The notes under the pieces were generated by a model. The model was given only the letters and a program-made list of their open reading frames with translations. It was not told where the DNA came from and did not search any database. Source: Dehalococcoidia bacterium (GTDB lineage: Bacteria; Chloroflexota; Dehalococcoidia; DSTF01; WHTK01). Taken from it: a stretch of DNA of 64,000 nucleotides. A program made the translations under genes and the position numbers. This document shows, piece by piece, positions 8,271 to 16,707 of the stretch; the stretch's first letter is position 1; every line of letters starts with the position of its first letter. The stretch covers positions 122,093 to 186,092 of the forward strand of contig WHTK01000003.1 in assembly GCA_009377745.1 (NCBI GenBank). Direction: 5' to 3'.

Positions 8271-8947
8271 CAACTCTCCCCGGCTGCCAGCAGCGCCGCC
8301 GCCAGCGACAGGTCCTCCCGCGTCGTCACCTTCAGGTTGCGCGCCGACCCCATGACCACGCGCAACGGCTCCCCCAACAGCTCCACCAACGCCGCGTCAT
8401 CCGTCGCCTCGATATCGGTTGCCGCGTGCGCGCGGCGCAGCAGCTCCGTCCGGAAGCCCTGTGGCGTCTGCGCCAGCCACAGCCCCTCGCGAGCCACCGT
8501 GCTGCGGACGATGCCGTCTTCCTGCACCCGCTTCACCGTATCGCTCACCGGCACCGCGCACAGCGCGGCCCCCGTCTGCCGCGCCCCCGCCAGCGTCGCC
8601 GCGATCATCTCCGCGGAGACCAGCGGCCGCGCTGCGTCGTGCACCAGCACGTACTCGCTCTCGACCACCTCCAGCCCCGCCAGCACCGAGTCGCGGCGTC
8701 TCGCGCCACCCAGCGCCACCCTGCCCTCCGGCGCCACTTCCCGGACGATGGCCTCGATCTCCGCTCGATTAGCCTCCGACACCACGACCACGACCTCGTC
8801 GATCCCTGGGTGTCCGGCGAAGGCCGCGATCGAGTGCGCGATCAGCGGCCGGCCCGACAGCGGCGTCAGCAGCTTGTCGATGCCGCCCATCCGCTCGCTG
8901 CTTCCCGCCGCTACGATAATCGCCGCTGCCCCGGCCTCGTTACTCAC
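8270..8947 (-). CDS. ispD: 2-C-methyl-D-erythritol 4-phosphate cytidylyltransferase
   Basis: Third MEP-pathway enzyme: transfers CMP from CTP to methylerythritol phosphate. 225 residues. The nucleotide-binding signature AAGSSERMGGIDKLL is near residue 13, VHDAARPLVS is near residue 100, and a TDDAALVE segment with the conserved Asp is near residue 180. The GTG start directly follows the TAG of the upstream membrane gene, and its stop overlaps the GNAT gene. The whole run is probably one transcript. Confidence 0.96.
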   Translation of the reverse strand: MSNEAGAAAIIVAAGSSERMGGIDKLLTPLSGRPLIAHSIAAFAGHPGIDEVVVVVSEANRAEIEAIVREVAPEGRVALGGARRRDSVLAGLEVVESEYVLVHDAARPLVSAEMIAATLAGARQTGAALCAVPVSDTVKRVQEDGIVRSTVAREGLWLAQTPQGFRTELLRRAHAATDIEATDDAALVELLGEPLRVVMGSARNLKVTTREDLSLAAALLAAGES

Positions 8948-9598
8948 CTAGACCACATCCCTCAGCAACCGAATGGAGAACGAGCCGCCGTAAGCCAGGA
9001 AAAGGTCCTTGACGATCTTGCCGCACAGCGTCGCAAAGAAGAACCGCAGCGGCCGCATCCGCGACGCGCCCGCCGCCGCCCCGGCGATGTCGAAGAACGG
9101 GTTGGGGAACGTCGAAAGCAGGAAGATCGTCGCCATGCCGTTGCGGTGCATCCAGCCCTCGAACGTCGCGTACAGCCTCTGGTGCTTCACCAGGTCCGTA
9201 CCCGCGAAGCCCAGCCCGTAGCCGGAGAACTCGCCGATGGCGTCGCCCAGCCCCGCGGCCAGTCCCACCAGCAGCGGTGTAGGGATGCCCAGCACCGGGT
9301 CCAGCACCGCCGAGCTGCCGAAGATCGCCACGTTGCTGGGCGTCGGCAGCACAATTGTCGCCGACCCAGCCATCGCGATAAAGAAGATGCCGAGGTAGCC
9401 CCAGCTCTTAAGCCGCTCCAGGTCTATCCCGAAGACGAAGTAGGCCAGCGCGTAGCCCAGGAACAGCGCCACCAGCACGCCGAGGATTGCGTACTCCGCC
9501 CGAAACCAGCCCGTGCGCTCCGAGGCCTCCCTGAGCGCCTCGGCCTGCTCCGCGACGGCCTCCGCCGTCTCCTCGATGGGTCCTTCGATCTCCGTCAT
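8948..9598 (-). CDS. VTT (DedA/SNARE-associated) family membrane protein
   Basis: About 216 residues. A charged, helical N-terminal segment (residues 1-35) is followed by several membrane helices. The VTT-domain hallmarks are a long conserved region with PTPSNVAIFGSSAV and, near residue 165, LSTFPNPFFDIAGAAAG, matching the F/YPNP-type motif. Such proteins act as lipid scramblases or ion-coupled transporters in the cytoplasmic membrane. ATG 9598 (AAGGA upstream) is chosen, because a longer frame would translate a family A repeat. First gene of the isp cluster. Confidence 0.8.
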   Translation of the reverse strand: MTEIEGPIEETAEAVAEQAEALREASERTGWFRAEYAILGVLVALFLGYALAYFVFGIDLERLKSWGYLGIFFIAMAGSATIVLPTPSNVAIFGSSAVLDPVLGIPTPLLVGLAAGLGDAIGEFSGYGLGFAGTDLVKHQRLYATFEGWMHRNGMATIFLLSTFPNPFFDIAGAAAGASRMRPLRFFFATLCGKIVKDLFLAYGGSFSIRLLRDVV

Positions 9599-9671
9599 CG
9601 GCCGTCCTTCGCCCGCCAGGTACATCATCATAAATGCCGCGTCCCCCTCCCGGCGATCTCCTGGCTCCATC

Positions 9672-9830
9672 GACCATTGCGACCCAGTGCCCGCGGGCAA
9701 GGCGAAGCAACCTTTGAGCCTCGCCTGCCGCCACCCATACCGAGTCTCCGCGGCCCCAACCTATCGGTCCTGTCATTGCAGCCATCACGATAGCCAGGTA
9801 CATCCTGAGCCAGTCGAAGGCGTGCCAACC
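9672..9830. repeat. Family A and G repeats
   Basis: A diverged family A copy (9672-9718), then a second one (from 9774) interrupted by a family G segment (CATCCTGAGCCAGTCGAAGG). Confidence 0.65.
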
Positions 9831-9876
9831 TGACGCCCCGCCCCGCCTCATTCACCCAAGCAAGGAGACGGTCCTG

Positions 9877-10085
9877 TCATTGCGAGCCATCGCAACAGCG
9901 AGGCGTGGCAATCTGGGGAGGTGGGGCAATCTTCCGGCTTGACCCATCCTCGGTCGTCATTGCGAGCCATGCGATAGCGAGGCGCGGCAATCTGGGGCGG
10001 GGGGCAATCTTCCGGCTTGGCCCCATCCTCAGTCGTCATTGCGAGCCATCGCGATAGCGAGGCGTGGCAATCTGGGGAGGTGGGG
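9877..10085. repeat. Triplicated 79-80 bp unit containing family A repeat
   Basis: Three head-to-tail copies starting near 9877, 9957 and 10036. Each has TCATTGCGAGCCAT...GAGGCG.GGCAATCTGGGG followed by a shared CAATCTTCCGGCTTG-type tail. A family C palindrome follows at 10150-10172. The 9599-10261 gap otherwise holds only the promoter at its end. Confidence 0.8.
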
Positions 10086-10198
10086 CAAACTCCCAACGCG
10101 GTCCACCAGGCCCCACAACCCTCCTGTGGACCAGCTCCCTCATTCTCACAGCTGCGGGTTTCAACCCGCAGACCCAGTAATCATCACCCAACTCGGTC

Positions 10199-10228
10199 TT
10201 GACAGTTCCAACATGATTAAATTAGCCT
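10199..10228 (+). promoter_or_regulatory. Promoter for HTH-clpP
   Basis: A perfect TTGACA -35 at 10199-10204, then 18 nt and a weak -10 (TAGCCT). The local AT-rich sequence contrasts with the surroundings. Confidence 0.45.
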
Positions 10229-10261
10229 AAACATGGTTCAATAAGACAAGGAAGCGGCGAG

Positions 10262-10546
10262 ATGAGTGAAAACGAGGCCAAACTAGACTACCGGGACCCG
10301 GAATGGGTGGCCGAGCAGCTCGGCATCGATAAGAACACCGTCTACAAGTACCTCCAGGAGGGCAGCCTCCCCGGCCTCCAGATCGGCCGCAAGTGGCTCG
10401 TCTCCGAGAAGCGCCTCGCCACCTTCCTGGAGCGCGTCGAGCGCGAGCAGACCGGCCGCCGGCGTCAGGCAGCCGACGGCGGCGCCCGCCCCTTCGCCCT
10501 GCCTCAGCGCATCCGCATGCTCGACAGCACCGAGGACCCCGGCTGA
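10262..10546 (+). CDS. Excisionase/MerR-like helix-turn-helix DNA-binding protein
   Basis: 94 residues. The segment [20 protein letters not shown] (residues 15-34) followed by [20 protein letters not shown] is the compact winged HTH of the HTH_17/excisionase type. A basic tail follows. Ribosome-binding site AAGGAAGCGGCG precedes ATG. It lies 44 nt before clpP on the same strand, so it may regulate or be co-transcribed with clpP. No phage or integrase genes are near, so an excisionase role is unlikely. Confidence 0.8.
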   Translation: MSENEAKLDYRDPEWVAEQLGIDKNTVYKYLQEGSLPGLQIGRKWLVSEKRLATFLERVEREQTGRRRQAADGGARPFALPQRIRMLDSTEDPG

Positions 10547-10590
10547 GTTACATTAGAAGCACGCACCCTCAGTTTAGAGAGAAGGAAGCC

Positions 10591-11268
10591 ATGACCAACT
10601 TCACCTGGCAGAGTCAGCTGACTAACGACCGGCCCGACGGTCTGGCTCTGCCCGACTTCCGCAACATCATCCCCAGCGTTACCGAGACCACGCCCCGCGG
10701 CGAGCGCTCTTACGACATCTATTCGATGCTCCTCAAGGAGCGCATCATCTACCTCGGCACGCCGATCTTCGATCAGGTCGCCAACAGCATCATCGCCCAG
10801 CTCCTCCACCTGGAGCGCGAGGACCCGGACCGCGACATCTCGATCTACATCAACTCCCCCGGCGGCGAAGTCCATGCCGGCCTCGCCATCTACGACGCGA
10901 TGCGCCTCAACCGCTGCGACGTCGCCACCTACTGCGTCGGCATCTGCGCCAGCATGGCGACGGTGCTGCTCAGCTCCGGTACACCCGGCAAACGCTTCGC
11001 CATGCCCAGCTCCACCATCCACATGCACCAGGTCCTCGGTGGGGCGCAGGGTCAGGCGGCCGACATCGAGATCGAGGCCCGCGAGGCCATCCGTCTCAAC
11101 GACCTCCTGCGACGCATCCTGGCTGAAAACACCGGCCAGGACGCCGAGCGCATCCGCCAGGACGCCGACCGTAACTACTACATGACCGCCCAGCAGGCCA
11201 AGGAGTACGGCATGATCGACGAGATCCTCCAGACCTCCCGCGGCCTCGTCACCGCCGGCGCCACCTAA
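10591..11268 (+). CDS. clpP: ATP-dependent Clp protease proteolytic subunit
   Basis: Serine peptidase forming the barrel that degrades proteins unfolded by ClpX or ClpA/C. 225 residues. The catalytic triad is visible: Ser121 in [10 protein letters not shown], His146 in [11 protein letters not shown], and Asp193 in QDADRNYYM. The oxyanion Gly-Gly is at [12 protein letters not shown] 10591 has GAGAGAAGGAAG upstream; a longer in-frame extension would overlap the HTH gene and is rejected. The N-terminus is about 20 residues longer than in E. coli, possibly a propeptide. No clpX is adjacent. Confidence 0.96.
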   Translation: MTNFTWQSQLTNDRPDGLALPDFRNIIPSVTETTPRGERSYDIYSMLLKERIIYLGTPIFDQVANSIIAQLLHLEREDPDRDISIYINSPGGEVHAGLAIYDAMRLNRCDVATYCVGICASMATVLLSSGTPGKRFAMPSSTIHMHQVLGGAQGQAADIEIEAREAIRLNDLLRRILAENTGQDAERIRQDADRNYYMTAQQAKEYGMIDEILQTSRGLVTAGAT

Positions 11269-11288
11269 CCAAAACGCCACACAAACCG

Positions 11289-11319
11289 AGAGGGCCCGGT
11301 CATCAAGACCGGGTCCTCT
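11289..11319 (+). terminator. Intrinsic terminator of clpP
   Basis: 13-bp stem (AGAGGGCCCGGTC/GACCGGGTCCTCT, one G-U pair) with a 5-nt loop, 20 nt after the clpP stop. The T-tract is weak. Confidence 0.75.
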
Positions 11320-11352
11320 ATCTATGCCCTAACCCCACGTGCGATATTCGCC

Positions 11353-11735
11353 CACCATTGCGAGCCATTGCCCGCAGGCAAGGCGAAGCAACCTTCGCCG
11401 CTCCCGTGTTCTAATAGTCCCTGGAATCGTCAGCCCTGTCTGTCGTTGCGAGCCATCGGCGCCCAGCCGGGCGAAGCAACCTTTAAAGTGCCGGTCTCGA
11501 TTGATGTTTCGCACCGCCCACAGACGACCGATCTGTCGTTGCGAGCCATTGCGACAGCGAGGCGTGGCAATCTTTGACGCCCGTCCAGGGACAAACTATG
11601 AGGTGAAATAAGCCAGTCCTGGCCTCCCCTACGCGTTGACCTTCTCAGACCACCTGGCGACGTGTATCAGCGTCGGCTGGACTGTCCAACGTTTCTAATT
11701 ACAAGCTGCGGGTTTCAACCCGCAGGCCCGCCCGG
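11353..11735. repeat. Three family A repeats and one family C palindrome
   Basis: Family A copies begin near 11353, 11440 and 11536, and a family C palindrome (GCGGGTTTCAACCCGC) lies near 11707. The 11320-11742 gap contains no other recognisable feature. Confidence 0.75.
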
Positions 11736-11742
11736 CCGAAAG

Positions 11743-13185
11743 CTAGACCGTCAGCAGGTCTACGAACTCGTTGACCGCCATCGACTCCAACCGCGACTGG
11801 TCCTTCGCGACCGCCAGGATTTGCTCCCGTCGCGTCCCGGAGAACACCAATGAGACGCTGCGCTCCAGCTTCTCCGTCAGCAGCGGCAGCCCCTCTGCTC
11901 GGCGGCGAGGATGGCCCAGCGGGTACAGCACCTCCGAGACCGGCGTGCTGCTCCCGTCCCTGAAGTGCGCCTGGATCGCGTTGGAGTTTGTCCGCTTCGC
12001 CGGGTCCAGGTAGTCGCGGCTGTAGGTTTCGTCCTCCACCAAGTGCATCTTCTCTCGCAGAGCGTCGATGCGTGGGTCTGCCGCCGCCTCATCACTGTAG
12101 TCGTCCGCCGTCAATTTCCCGAAGATCAACCCCCGCGCCATCATGTACTGCAGGCAGTGGTCGCGGTCGGCGAAGTTATGCAGCGGCCCCGTCTTGTTGA
12201 GGATGATCATCGATGACTTGTGGCACCTGACCTCCACCCTCTCGACATCATCCAGCCGGCCCGACACCAGCTCATGCAGGCCGATCGCCGCCTCGACCGC
12301 GCTCTGGGCGTGGAACGCCGCCGGGTAGCCGATCTTGAACAGCACGTTCTCGATCACGTAGGTCTCGAAGGGGCGCTGGAAGCGTAGCGGCTGCCCCTTC
12401 GTGTAGACGTCGTAGAAGCCCCAGCGTGGCGCCGTCAACGCCGATGGCACACCCTCTTCGCCGCGTAGCGCCAGCAGCGCCAGCCAGACGCCCCGGCTCG
12501 CCGCGTCGCCCGCGGCCCAGGACTTTCGCGGCCCCGTGTTCGGCGCCCGGCGGAAGGTCGCCAGCGGCTGGCCGTCCACCCAGGCGTGTGAAACCGCGTT
12601 GATCACCTGCTCGCGGCTGCAGCCCAGCAGCCCGGCCGCCGCCGCGCAGGTCGCTATCTTTATCGATGCGGTGTGGTCCAGCCCCATGGCGTTGAAGTCG
12701 TTCTCCAGCGCCAGGCCGCCCTGCACCTCGTAGGCTTTGACCGTGGCCTCCATCACGGCCCGCATCGGCAGCGGCTCGCGGCCCTCCGCCAGCCGTGTCC
12801 GCGACATCCAGTCGCCGATCATCAGCATCGCCGCGATGTTGTCCGAGGGGTGAATCACCGTCTCGCCGTAAAACGAGTCGTTGAAGTCCAGCCAGCGCAC
12901 CAGCGTCCCCAGGTTGAACGTCGCCGCCACCGGGTCGAGCTGGAACGGCGTCCCCGGCACCCTCGCCCCGTCCGGCACCTCCGTCCCCGGCACGACAGGC
13001 CCCAGCATCCGGGCGCAGTCCTCGTAGCCCAGCGCCTCGAAGCCACAGGCCAGGCTATCGGCGATGCAAAGTCGCGCCGACTCCAGCGCCGGCGGGCTCG
13101 TCACCTCGAAACCGCTGACGTAATCAGCGATCCGGGTCAGCACCTCATCCGGCTCAGCGCGATAGTTCAGGTTCGTCGATTCCAA
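11743..13185 (-). CDS. prpD: 2-methylcitrate dehydratase (MmgE/PrpD family)
   Basis: Dehydrates 2-methylcitrate in the methylcitrate cycle, which oxidises propionyl-CoA. 480 residues, as in E. coli PrpD, with collinear PrpD-specific blocks: RRAPNTGPRKSWAAGDA (near residue 212), LTAPRWGFYDVYTKG, FHAQSAVEAAIGLHEL, PLHNFADRDHCLQYM, and a C-terminal RLESMAVNEFVDL. These separate it from generic MmgE. The start is TTG, and a TATAAT box ends only about 9 nt upstream, so the mRNA may be nearly leaderless. prpB and prpC are not in the window. Confidence 0.9.
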   Translation of the reverse strand: MESTNLNYRAEPDEVLTRIADYVSGFEVTSPPALESARLCIADSLACGFEALGYEDCARMLGPVVPGTEVPDGARVPGTPFQLDPVAATFNLGTLVRWLDFNDSFYGETVIHPSDNIAAMLMIGDWMSRTRLAEGREPLPMRAVMEATVKAYEVQGGLALENDFNAMGLDHTASIKIATCAAAAGLLGCSREQVINAVSHAWVDGQPLATFRRAPNTGPRKSWAAGDAASRGVWLALLALRGEEGVPSALTAPRWGFYDVYTKGQPLRFQRPFETYVIENVLFKIGYPAAFHAQSAVEAAIGLHELVSGRLDDVERVEVRCHKSSMIILNKTGPLHNFADRDHCLQYMMARGLIFGKLTADDYSDEAAADPRIDALREKMHLVEDETYSRDYLDPAKRTNSNAIQAHFRDGSSTPVSEVLYPLGHPRRRAEGLPLLTEKLERSVSLVFSGTRREQILAVAKDQSRLESMAVNEFVDLLTV

Positions 13186-13194
13186 AGCGCCGCC

Positions 13195-13200
13195 ATTATA
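13195..13200 (-). promoter_or_regulatory. -10 box of prpD
   Basis: Perfect TATAAT on the minus strand, 9 nt before the TTG start. The -35 region lies at the edge of a family A repeat and is poor (TGGTGA). Confidence 0.45.
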
Positions 13201-13217
13201 TGACGTAGCAGCTCACT

Positions 13218-13358
13218 CACCATTGCGAGCCATTACCCGCAGGCAAGGCGAAGCAACCTTGGATCGCTCGACCGCCTGATCCTCGTCCCTCCGGCCCACC
13301 AACAGCCGGCCCCAAACCTTCCTCTCCCTTGAGGGAGAGGGTCGGGTGAGGGTGTCAC
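13218..13358. repeat. Family A and family E repeats
   Basis: Family A copy at 13218-13262 and a family E palindrome (CCTCTCCCTTGAGGGAGAGG with a GGGTGAGGGTG tail) at 13320-13355. Confidence 0.75.
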
Positions 13359-13451
13359 GCCCGCATTTCACCCAAGCCTCGTCCTGGCCTGTAAGCGCTC
13401 CGCGGAGAATGCCCAAGAATCTGTGTAATCCGTCCAGTCTGTGCTACCTCG

Positions 13452-14366
13452 TCACCCTGGCTCCGCCTCCACCCTCGCCGCCCTCCGGCCCGCCCCTCGC
13501 AGCCCGGCGTAGACGCCGCCCAGCACCAGCAACGCCCCGGCTAGTTCCACCGCAGTCGGCGCCTCGTCCAGCAGCAGCGCCCCCAGCAGCGTCGCGCCCA
13601 CCGGCTCTCCCAGCACGGCGATGGTCACCGATACGGCCGGCAGGTAGCCCAGCGACCGGTTCAGCGCCGTATGGCCGATCAGCTGCGGCACCAGCGCTAG
13701 CAGCACCAGGAAGCCATACGTCCTGAGCGAATAGCCGCCGAACGAATCGCCGGACGCAACGACCAGCCCGATCAACACCACCGCGCTCATCGAATAGGCC
13801 AGCGTCACGTACGAGAGCCAGCCCTCGCCCGTCGACCGCAGCCGCCGCCCCGTCAGGAAGTAGGCCGAAGCGAATACGGCGCCCAGGATCGCGTAGAGGT
13901 CGCCCAGCAGCGTGTCCCGGCCGCTGCCGATGTCCTCCCCGACCATCACCGCCGCGCCCGCCACCGCCAGGCCGATGCCCAGCCACGTCGTCCCGGCCGG
14001 CTTCTCCCCCAGCAGCGGCCCCGACGCCAGCGCTACGAACAGCGGTTGCGCCGTCACCAGCACCACGGACGTCACGATCGACGTCTGCTGCACCGACGCG
14101 ATCCAGAACCCGAAGTGCAGCGCCAGGAACACGCCCGCCAGCGCCTCCAGCAGCAGCCGCCGCGTCTGTCCCGGCGCCGACTCCAGCCGCCGGCCCCGCG
14201 CCCGCCTCACGCCGGCGATGACCAGCAGCGGCGCCGAGGCGAACATCAGCCGGTAGGCTGCGATGACCAGCGCCGGCGCCGCTGCCTCGCGGATCAGCAC
14301 CGCCGCCGTGCTCACCGCCGCCACCCCAATCGCCAGCACCACGTAGTCGAATCTCTGCGCCTGCAC
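13452..14366 (-). CDS. EamA-family (drug/metabolite) transporter
   Basis: 304 residues with about ten hydrophobic helices in two EamA repeats (residues 8-138 and 158-290). The second repeat ends with VTIAVLGEPVGATLLGALLLDE, the typical LEPV-like motif before helix 9. Cytoplasmic-membrane metabolite exporter or importer; the substrate cannot be predicted. Start GTG. A TAAACGTGCG motif lies about 25 nt upstream and is shared with the promoter of the 16532 gene. Confidence 0.87.
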   Translation of the reverse strand: MQAQRFDYVVLAIGVAAVSTAAVLIREAAAPALVIAAYRLMFASAPLLVIAGVRRARGRRLESAPGQTRRLLLEALAGVFLALHFGFWIASVQQTSIVTSVVLVTAQPLFVALASGPLLGEKPAGTTWLGIGLAVAGAAVMVGEDIGSGRDTLLGDLYAILGAVFASAYFLTGRRLRSTGEGWLSYVTLAYSMSAVVLIGLVVASGDSFGGYSLRTYGFLVLLALVPQLIGHTALNRSLGYLPAVSVTIAVLGEPVGATLLGALLLDEAPTAVELAGALLVLGGVYAGLRGAGRRAARVEAEPG

Positions 14367-14491
14367 GCGACGATGCTACCAGCCCGCGCTTAGCGCACGT
14401 TTACGGGGCGGGCTTTTGCAAAGCTAGTTAGGAGCCAGCTTTAACGTATGTCGGCCGTACGAACGCCGGGCGCCAGCCGAGGTGGTGCGAC

Positions 14492-15382
14492 TCAGTTATT
14501 TGCTTCCGCTTCGTCAAGTCCTAGTTGGCGAGCGCCTGCCTGCTGACCATGCAAGTCCTGCAAGAATTCCTCCTGGCGCCGTTTGAGGCTCTGAAACTCT
14601 CGGCTTTGCATCCGTGCGCCAAGTTCCAGGGGATTATTCCGAATCTCCAGGATGTCGTTATTCGTAAAATGGAAGGTGTCGACGAATCTAGCTGTTGATG
14701 CGCGGCGAAGTACGTCTCTCACTTTGCCTCTAATTACCCCTTTGGGCTCAGTACCCATGCTATCCCAGGTTGCAGGACAGATTCCCATGCAGATGCTTTC
14801 AAGACGAATCTGGGCAGGTCGCTGGAACAGGGAAGTTATTACGTAGGGAATGACAACCTCGGCCAACGTCACAATGGTCGACTCGACATCGACCGGTACA
14901 AATGCTGGCACCTGATCCATGTCGATTTCCAGGCGAGGTGTGAGAACGCCGTCAACGCTTGGGGTTTTGAAAGAATATAGATGCAAGTAGATACCGTCCT
15001 TATCAGCCAAGACCAGAGGGAATGCGAAACCACTTTCAGTTACGCCGGTCTCTAACCTGTCCTGATGTTCCGCTGATCCCATAACCGCAACGTCGTGCTG
15101 TGCCGCCTCGTTCTGTTGGAGAGCGGCGCGCCTAACTAAGTCGTCCTGTGAAACTCTCGAATATCGTGTTAGCTGTTCGTTATCGGTGTTTGCGCCGGAC
15201 TTGATCTCAAACAGAATTGCGTGCTGCGTCTGCTTGGACGCAATGATTAGGTCGGGTGCCACGTGGGCTAGGTCTTGGTTAGCGAAGGAGTACTCAATCC
15301 ACTTATCGTGATACCCTAAATCGTAGAAGTCTCTGGGTAGGCCGGCCACGCCGCGGCACAATCCAATCCAGAGGTTCAACAT
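14492..15382 (-). CDS. Putative PD-(D/E)XK nuclease-like protein of a two-gene cassette
   Basis: About 296 residues, unrecognised family. Residues 35-75 show APDLIIAS, a beta-turn, AILFEIKSGAN and then QLTRYSRV. This PD...ExK arrangement with a following Gln and Arg is the pattern of PD-(D/E)XK nuclease folds. The C-terminus (from residue 245) is a charged helical, coiled-coil-like segment. It follows the 15390-16532 gene by 7 nt, or overlaps it by 11 nt if TTG 15400 is the start. Base composition is clearly lower in GC than its neighbours, which suggests transfer. Nuclease activity is an inference. Confidence 0.6.
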   Translation of the reverse strand: MLNLWIGLCRGVAGLPRDFYDLGYHDKWIEYSFANQDLAHVAPDLIIASKQTQHAILFEIKSGANTDNEQLTRYSRVSQDDLVRRAALQQNEAAQHDVAVMGSAEHQDRLETGVTESGFAFPLVLADKDGIYLHLYSFKTPSVDGVLTPRLEIDMDQVPAFVPVDVESTIVTLAEVVIPYVITSLFQRPAQIRLESICMGICPATWDSMGTEPKGVIRGKVRDVLRRASTARFVDTFHFTNNDILEIRNNPLELGARMQSREFQSLKRRQEEFLQDLHGQQAGARQLGLDEAEANN

Positions 15383-15389
15383 CAAGAGG

Positions 15390-16532
15390 TTAAATCCCAA
15401 GGACGTTCTCGCCCGCCCCCGACTGCGCCTGAACGAGCGCGTCGTAGTGGTGCTGTAAGTTGGTCACCAATCTCAATACTGTGTTCCCACAGGAGCCGGC
15501 AGGGAGAAAGACCCGCGCGAAGTCCTTTGTTACTTCCAGCATGACCTGGCAGCCAACATGGAGATCGACGGCATGAATCCTATAGAAGGCATTTCCGACT
15601 GCGGTGGGCACGCCCCAAATTCGAAAGGGCGGCGCCGCCGAGCACAGACCCTCACAGAAGCTCTTTAGATTCGACACAGGTCGACTGAAGAACACATTGA
15701 TTGGTTCGCCGTGTAGCGAAAGAAATCCACCTTCGGAGACTGCTTCCAAGCCAAACTCGTCCTCAATCGCCACCACAAGGCGCTCGTATACGCCGTAGAC
15801 AGTCGTTGTTAGACCAATGTGGCTTGCGAAATCTGTTCCACGGGCTGTTATTTTTCCGTCGTACTTGATGTCGTCCAACGTGAAGACTTCTTGGTTAGCT
15901 CCATCAAGCCAGAACTTGACCTTCACCTTTGCCAGCGTCGTCTCACTGGGGAACGCATGGGGTTCACGGAGTACACGTAAGACATCGGATGCCTTGTTGC
16001 CCCAAAGTTGCATTTTTAGGAAGCCGACTGGTGCGTCAGGCTGCTCTAAGTCAATGTCGTGGAGAACACGGCGATCGTAGTCGAGGCCGAGGCCCCTAAA
16101 GGATCCCAGGCTGCTGGCGAACTCTAAAAGGTTAGCCGGCAGCCAGGCGCGGTCAAGTTCAGGCGAGAGCAAGGCTCGATTCATGAGCCAGTCTATGGCG
16201 TTGCTACTGGCCATCGAGTGAATGAGCCAAAAGCGAGGATTCGTGAAATCAACGTAGGCGAATACTATTTCGTCGCGGATTTTCGCTTCAACCGTTACCA
16301 GGGCGGGTTCGTCCGAGTCATGAACGCGTGCCCCAACGCCTGCGGCAAGGTCGGCGAAAGAACGGCGAGCTAACGCAGCAGGGTCCTCATCTCCGCGATG
16401 GGCTTCCACCAGATATGTCTTCACCAAGGACGTGTCTACTTCGAGCGCTTGTCTTTCGGCAAGATCGCTGTAAGTCCTCGTCATTCGGTCGCCGAGGAGT
16501 TGAGAGAGCTGTCTTCGGTCGTGGACTATCAT
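15390..16532 (-). CDS. Hypothetical protein, partner of the nuclease-like gene
   Basis: 380 residues, no recognised family. The sequence looks globular and cytoplasmic, with no signal peptide or membrane segment. The N-terminus is charged (RRQLSQLLGDRMTRTYSDLA), and the middle alternates beta-like strands. ATG start with a TATAAT box about 38 nt upstream. With the following nuclease-like gene it forms a compact low-GC pair flanked by chromosomal housekeeping genes, as is common for defence cassettes. No conserved catalytic motif was seen. Confidence 0.6.
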   Translation of the reverse strand: MIVHDRRQLSQLLGDRMTRTYSDLAERQALEVDTSLVKTYLVEAHRGDEDPAALARRSFADLAAGVGARVHDSDEPALVTVEAKIRDEIVFAYVDFTNPRFWLIHSMASSNAIDWLMNRALLSPELDRAWLPANLLEFASSLGSFRGLGLDYDRRVLHDIDLEQPDAPVGFLKMQLWGNKASDVLRVLREPHAFPSETTLAKVKVKFWLDGANQEVFTLDDIKYDGKITARGTDFASHIGLTTTVYGVYERLVVAIEDEFGLEAVSEGGFLSLHGEPINVFFSRPVSNLKSFCEGLCSAAPPFRIWGVPTAVGNAFYRIHAVDLHVGCQVMLEVTKDFARVFLPAGSCGNTVLRLVTNLQHHYDALVQAQSGAGENVLGI

Positions 16533-16557
16533 GCAAATCGGTCAATCTAGCTAATCG

Positions 16558-16610
16558 ATGCCAGTGAGGATTATAGAGGGGTTAACGCACGTTTAACGCC
16601 TCGCTGGCAT
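16558..16610 (-). promoter_or_regulatory. Promoter and nested inverted repeats upstream of the two-gene cassette
   Basis: An outer 13-bp inverted repeat (GATGCCAGTGAGG at 16558-16570, CCTCGCTGGCATC at 16598-16610, one mismatch) encloses an inner near-palindrome GTTAACGCACGTTTAAC (16581-16597). A minus-strand TATAAT lies at 16570-16575. The inner element overlaps the expected -35 region, so it could be an operator. A related sequence lies at 14390-14406. Confidence 0.5.
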
Positions 16611-16707
16611 CTTCTTGAGCCAAGATCACCGAAGATAGAAGGGAGGGGAGACTCCAGCCTATGCCCAACCAGGCCCGCCCTTGATCACGCTCCGACCACC
16701 CGCGGTG

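Noticed and set aside
8426..9793. Very long open frame on the plus strand opposite ispD and the VTT gene, and similar long antisense frames (for example 1077-2036, 17002-18033 and 19969-21105)
   Set aside because: They lie antisense to clearly conserved proteins, are Arg/His/Ala-rich and show no family motifs. Such shadows are expected at this GC content.
10262..10546. Excisionase of a prophage or integrative element
   Set aside because: The HTH fold is shared with excisionases, but no integrase, att sites or phage genes lie nearby, and clpP follows directly.
16558..16610. Integron attC site
   Set aside because: GTTAAAC matches the core-site consensus, but a second paired core site with correct spacing, a cassette array and an integrase are absent.
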